From Lachnospiraceae bacterium (lineage in GTDB: Bacteria; Bacillota; Clostridia; Lachnospirales; Lachnospiraceae), in assembly GCA_002892395.1 (NCBI GenBank), contig NBBL01000006.1:145894-209893 (forward strand): a stretch of DNA of 64,000 nucleotides, given 5' to 3'. Below the pieces are notes generated by a model, which saw only the letters and a program-made list of their open reading frames with translations, did no database searches and had not been told where the DNA came from. This document shows positions 63,597 to 64,000 of this stretch, one piece after another. Within the stretch, counting starts at the first letter, position 1. Every line of letters starts with the position of its first letter. The position numbers and the translations under genes were made by a program.

Positions 63597-63667
63597 AGGC
63601 GACACCGGGATTCGGACCCGGGATCAGGGTTTTGCAGACCCACGCCTTACCACTTGGCTATGTCGCC
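63597..63667 (-). tRNA. tRNA-Cys (anticodon GCA)
   Basis: Minus-strand cloverleaf: acceptor GGCGACA/TGTCGCC, D-arm region AGCCAAGTGGTAAGGC, anticodon loop CTGCAAA, T-arm GGGTCCGAATCCC and discriminator U, as expected for cysteine. CCA is not encoded. Confidence 0.94.
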
Positions 63668-63677
63668 CTGTCACTAG

Positions 63678-63750
63678 CTCCCTGTGTTGGACTCGAACCA
63701 ACGACACCGCGGTTAACAGCCGCGTGCTCTACCGACTGAGCTAACAAGGA
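63678..63750 (-). tRNA. tRNA-Asn (anticodon GTT)
   Basis: Minus-strand cloverleaf: acceptor TCCTTGT/ACAGGGA, D-arm GCTCAGTCGGTAGAGC, anticodon stem CGCGG/CCGCG around CTGTTAA, T-arm with GGTTCGAGTCC and discriminator G. It lies 10 bases before tRNA-Cys in the same direction. Confidence 0.94.
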
Positions 63751-63882
63751 ATACCGTCAGCGCCAACGGAGCGGGTGCTCTTGCACTGCTTACAGAATAA
63801 CACAGAAATCACACCCTGAAAACCACATACAGAATCGAATCCTGACTCTCCAACTTCCCTCTCTCATTTCCTACTCGACCTT

Positions 63883-64000
63883 CTGGTTAAACCCTCGACC
63901 GATTAGTAGCAGTCAGCTCTACATATCACTATGCTTACACCTCTGCCCTATCTACCTTATCGTCTTTAAGGGGTCTTACTACTTGCGTATGAGATATCCC
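63883..64000 (-). rRNA. 23S ribosomal RNA, 3' end (cut by window edge)
   Basis: The minus strand reads AGTAAGACCCCTTAAAGACG, then GGTAGATAGG, then GCTGACTGCTACTAATCGGT and CGAGGGTTTAACC, the conserved last part of 23S rRNA. The exact 3' end near 63883 is estimated from the terminal TTAACC. The gap 63751-63882 to tRNA-Asn holds no 5S rRNA sequence that I can recognise. Confidence 0.93.

Noticed and set aside
63751..63882. 5S rRNA between 23S and tRNA-Asn
   Set aside because: The gap is about long enough but shows none of the conserved 5S segments on either strand.

Overview
The window looks like the chromosome of a Gram-positive Clostridia, most probably a Lachnospiraceae-type organism. The evidence is an rpoB/rpoC pair with the Firmicutes N-termini, a clostridial GntR gene beside ispE, DUF1934 beside murI, L,D-transpeptidase with ChW/choline-binding-like repeats, a class B sortase, Shine-Dalgarno sites close to AGGAGG throughout, and no outer-membrane genes. 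Most genes lie on the minus strand. No insertion sequence, prophage or CRISPR array was seen.

Layout. 1-5641: rpoC (cut by the window edge) and rpoB, minus strand, from their own promoter, back to back with a small membrane-protein gene. 6373-15362: two housekeeping minus-strand runs. The first is ispE-gntR-ddl-murI-DUF1934-acyltransferase. The second is lipoprotein-secreted MBL hydrolase-maf-cyclophilin-GNAT, with a 10-bp tandem repeat array just before the MBL gene. 15549-17316: a BCCT transporter and a small XRE regulator on the plus strand. 17270-26193: a first surface-glycan cluster (gmhA-like isomerase, GT2, three polytopic membrane proteins, LicD, DPM-like GT2). 26417-26489: tRNA-Ala.

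26566-35485 is a complete-looking autoinducer-2 (AI-2) uptake and processing locus of the Lsr type: lsrA-lsrC-lsrD-lsrB-lsrF on the minus strand, divergent from lsrR-lsrK-cupin on the plus strand. LsrG is absent and a small cupin occupies the place where a phospho-DPD-processing enzyme could be expected. A consensus promoter and repeated ATTATATTGAC elements lie in the divergent region.

35523-54837 is a second, large surface-polysaccharide locus. It holds rmlA, rmlB and rmlD (no rmlC), glmM, several glycosyltransferases, a Wzx flippase, a Wzm/Wzt ABC exporter with a C-terminal carbohydrate-binding extension, a DUF2142 protein, a sortase B and an ATP-grasp enzyme. Its most striking member is a 1310-residue protein. 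It joins a SAM-methyltransferase-like domain, a kinase-like domain, a coiled coil, a GT2 and a GT4 domain, and sits next to Wzt. The first three domains have the same order as WbdD, the methyl-phosphate chain terminator and length ruler of E. coli O9a.

55144-64000: an L,D-transpeptidase, a Y-family polymerase with an 18-bp minisatellite in its linker, an ECF transporter S component, Tex, and a PurF-like protein that lacks the catalytic N-terminal cysteine. The window ends with tRNA-Cys, tRNA-Asn and the 3' end of a 23S rRNA gene (minus strand), with no 5S gene between 23S and the tRNAs.

All calls rest on reading the sequence and on remembered family features; no database search was run.
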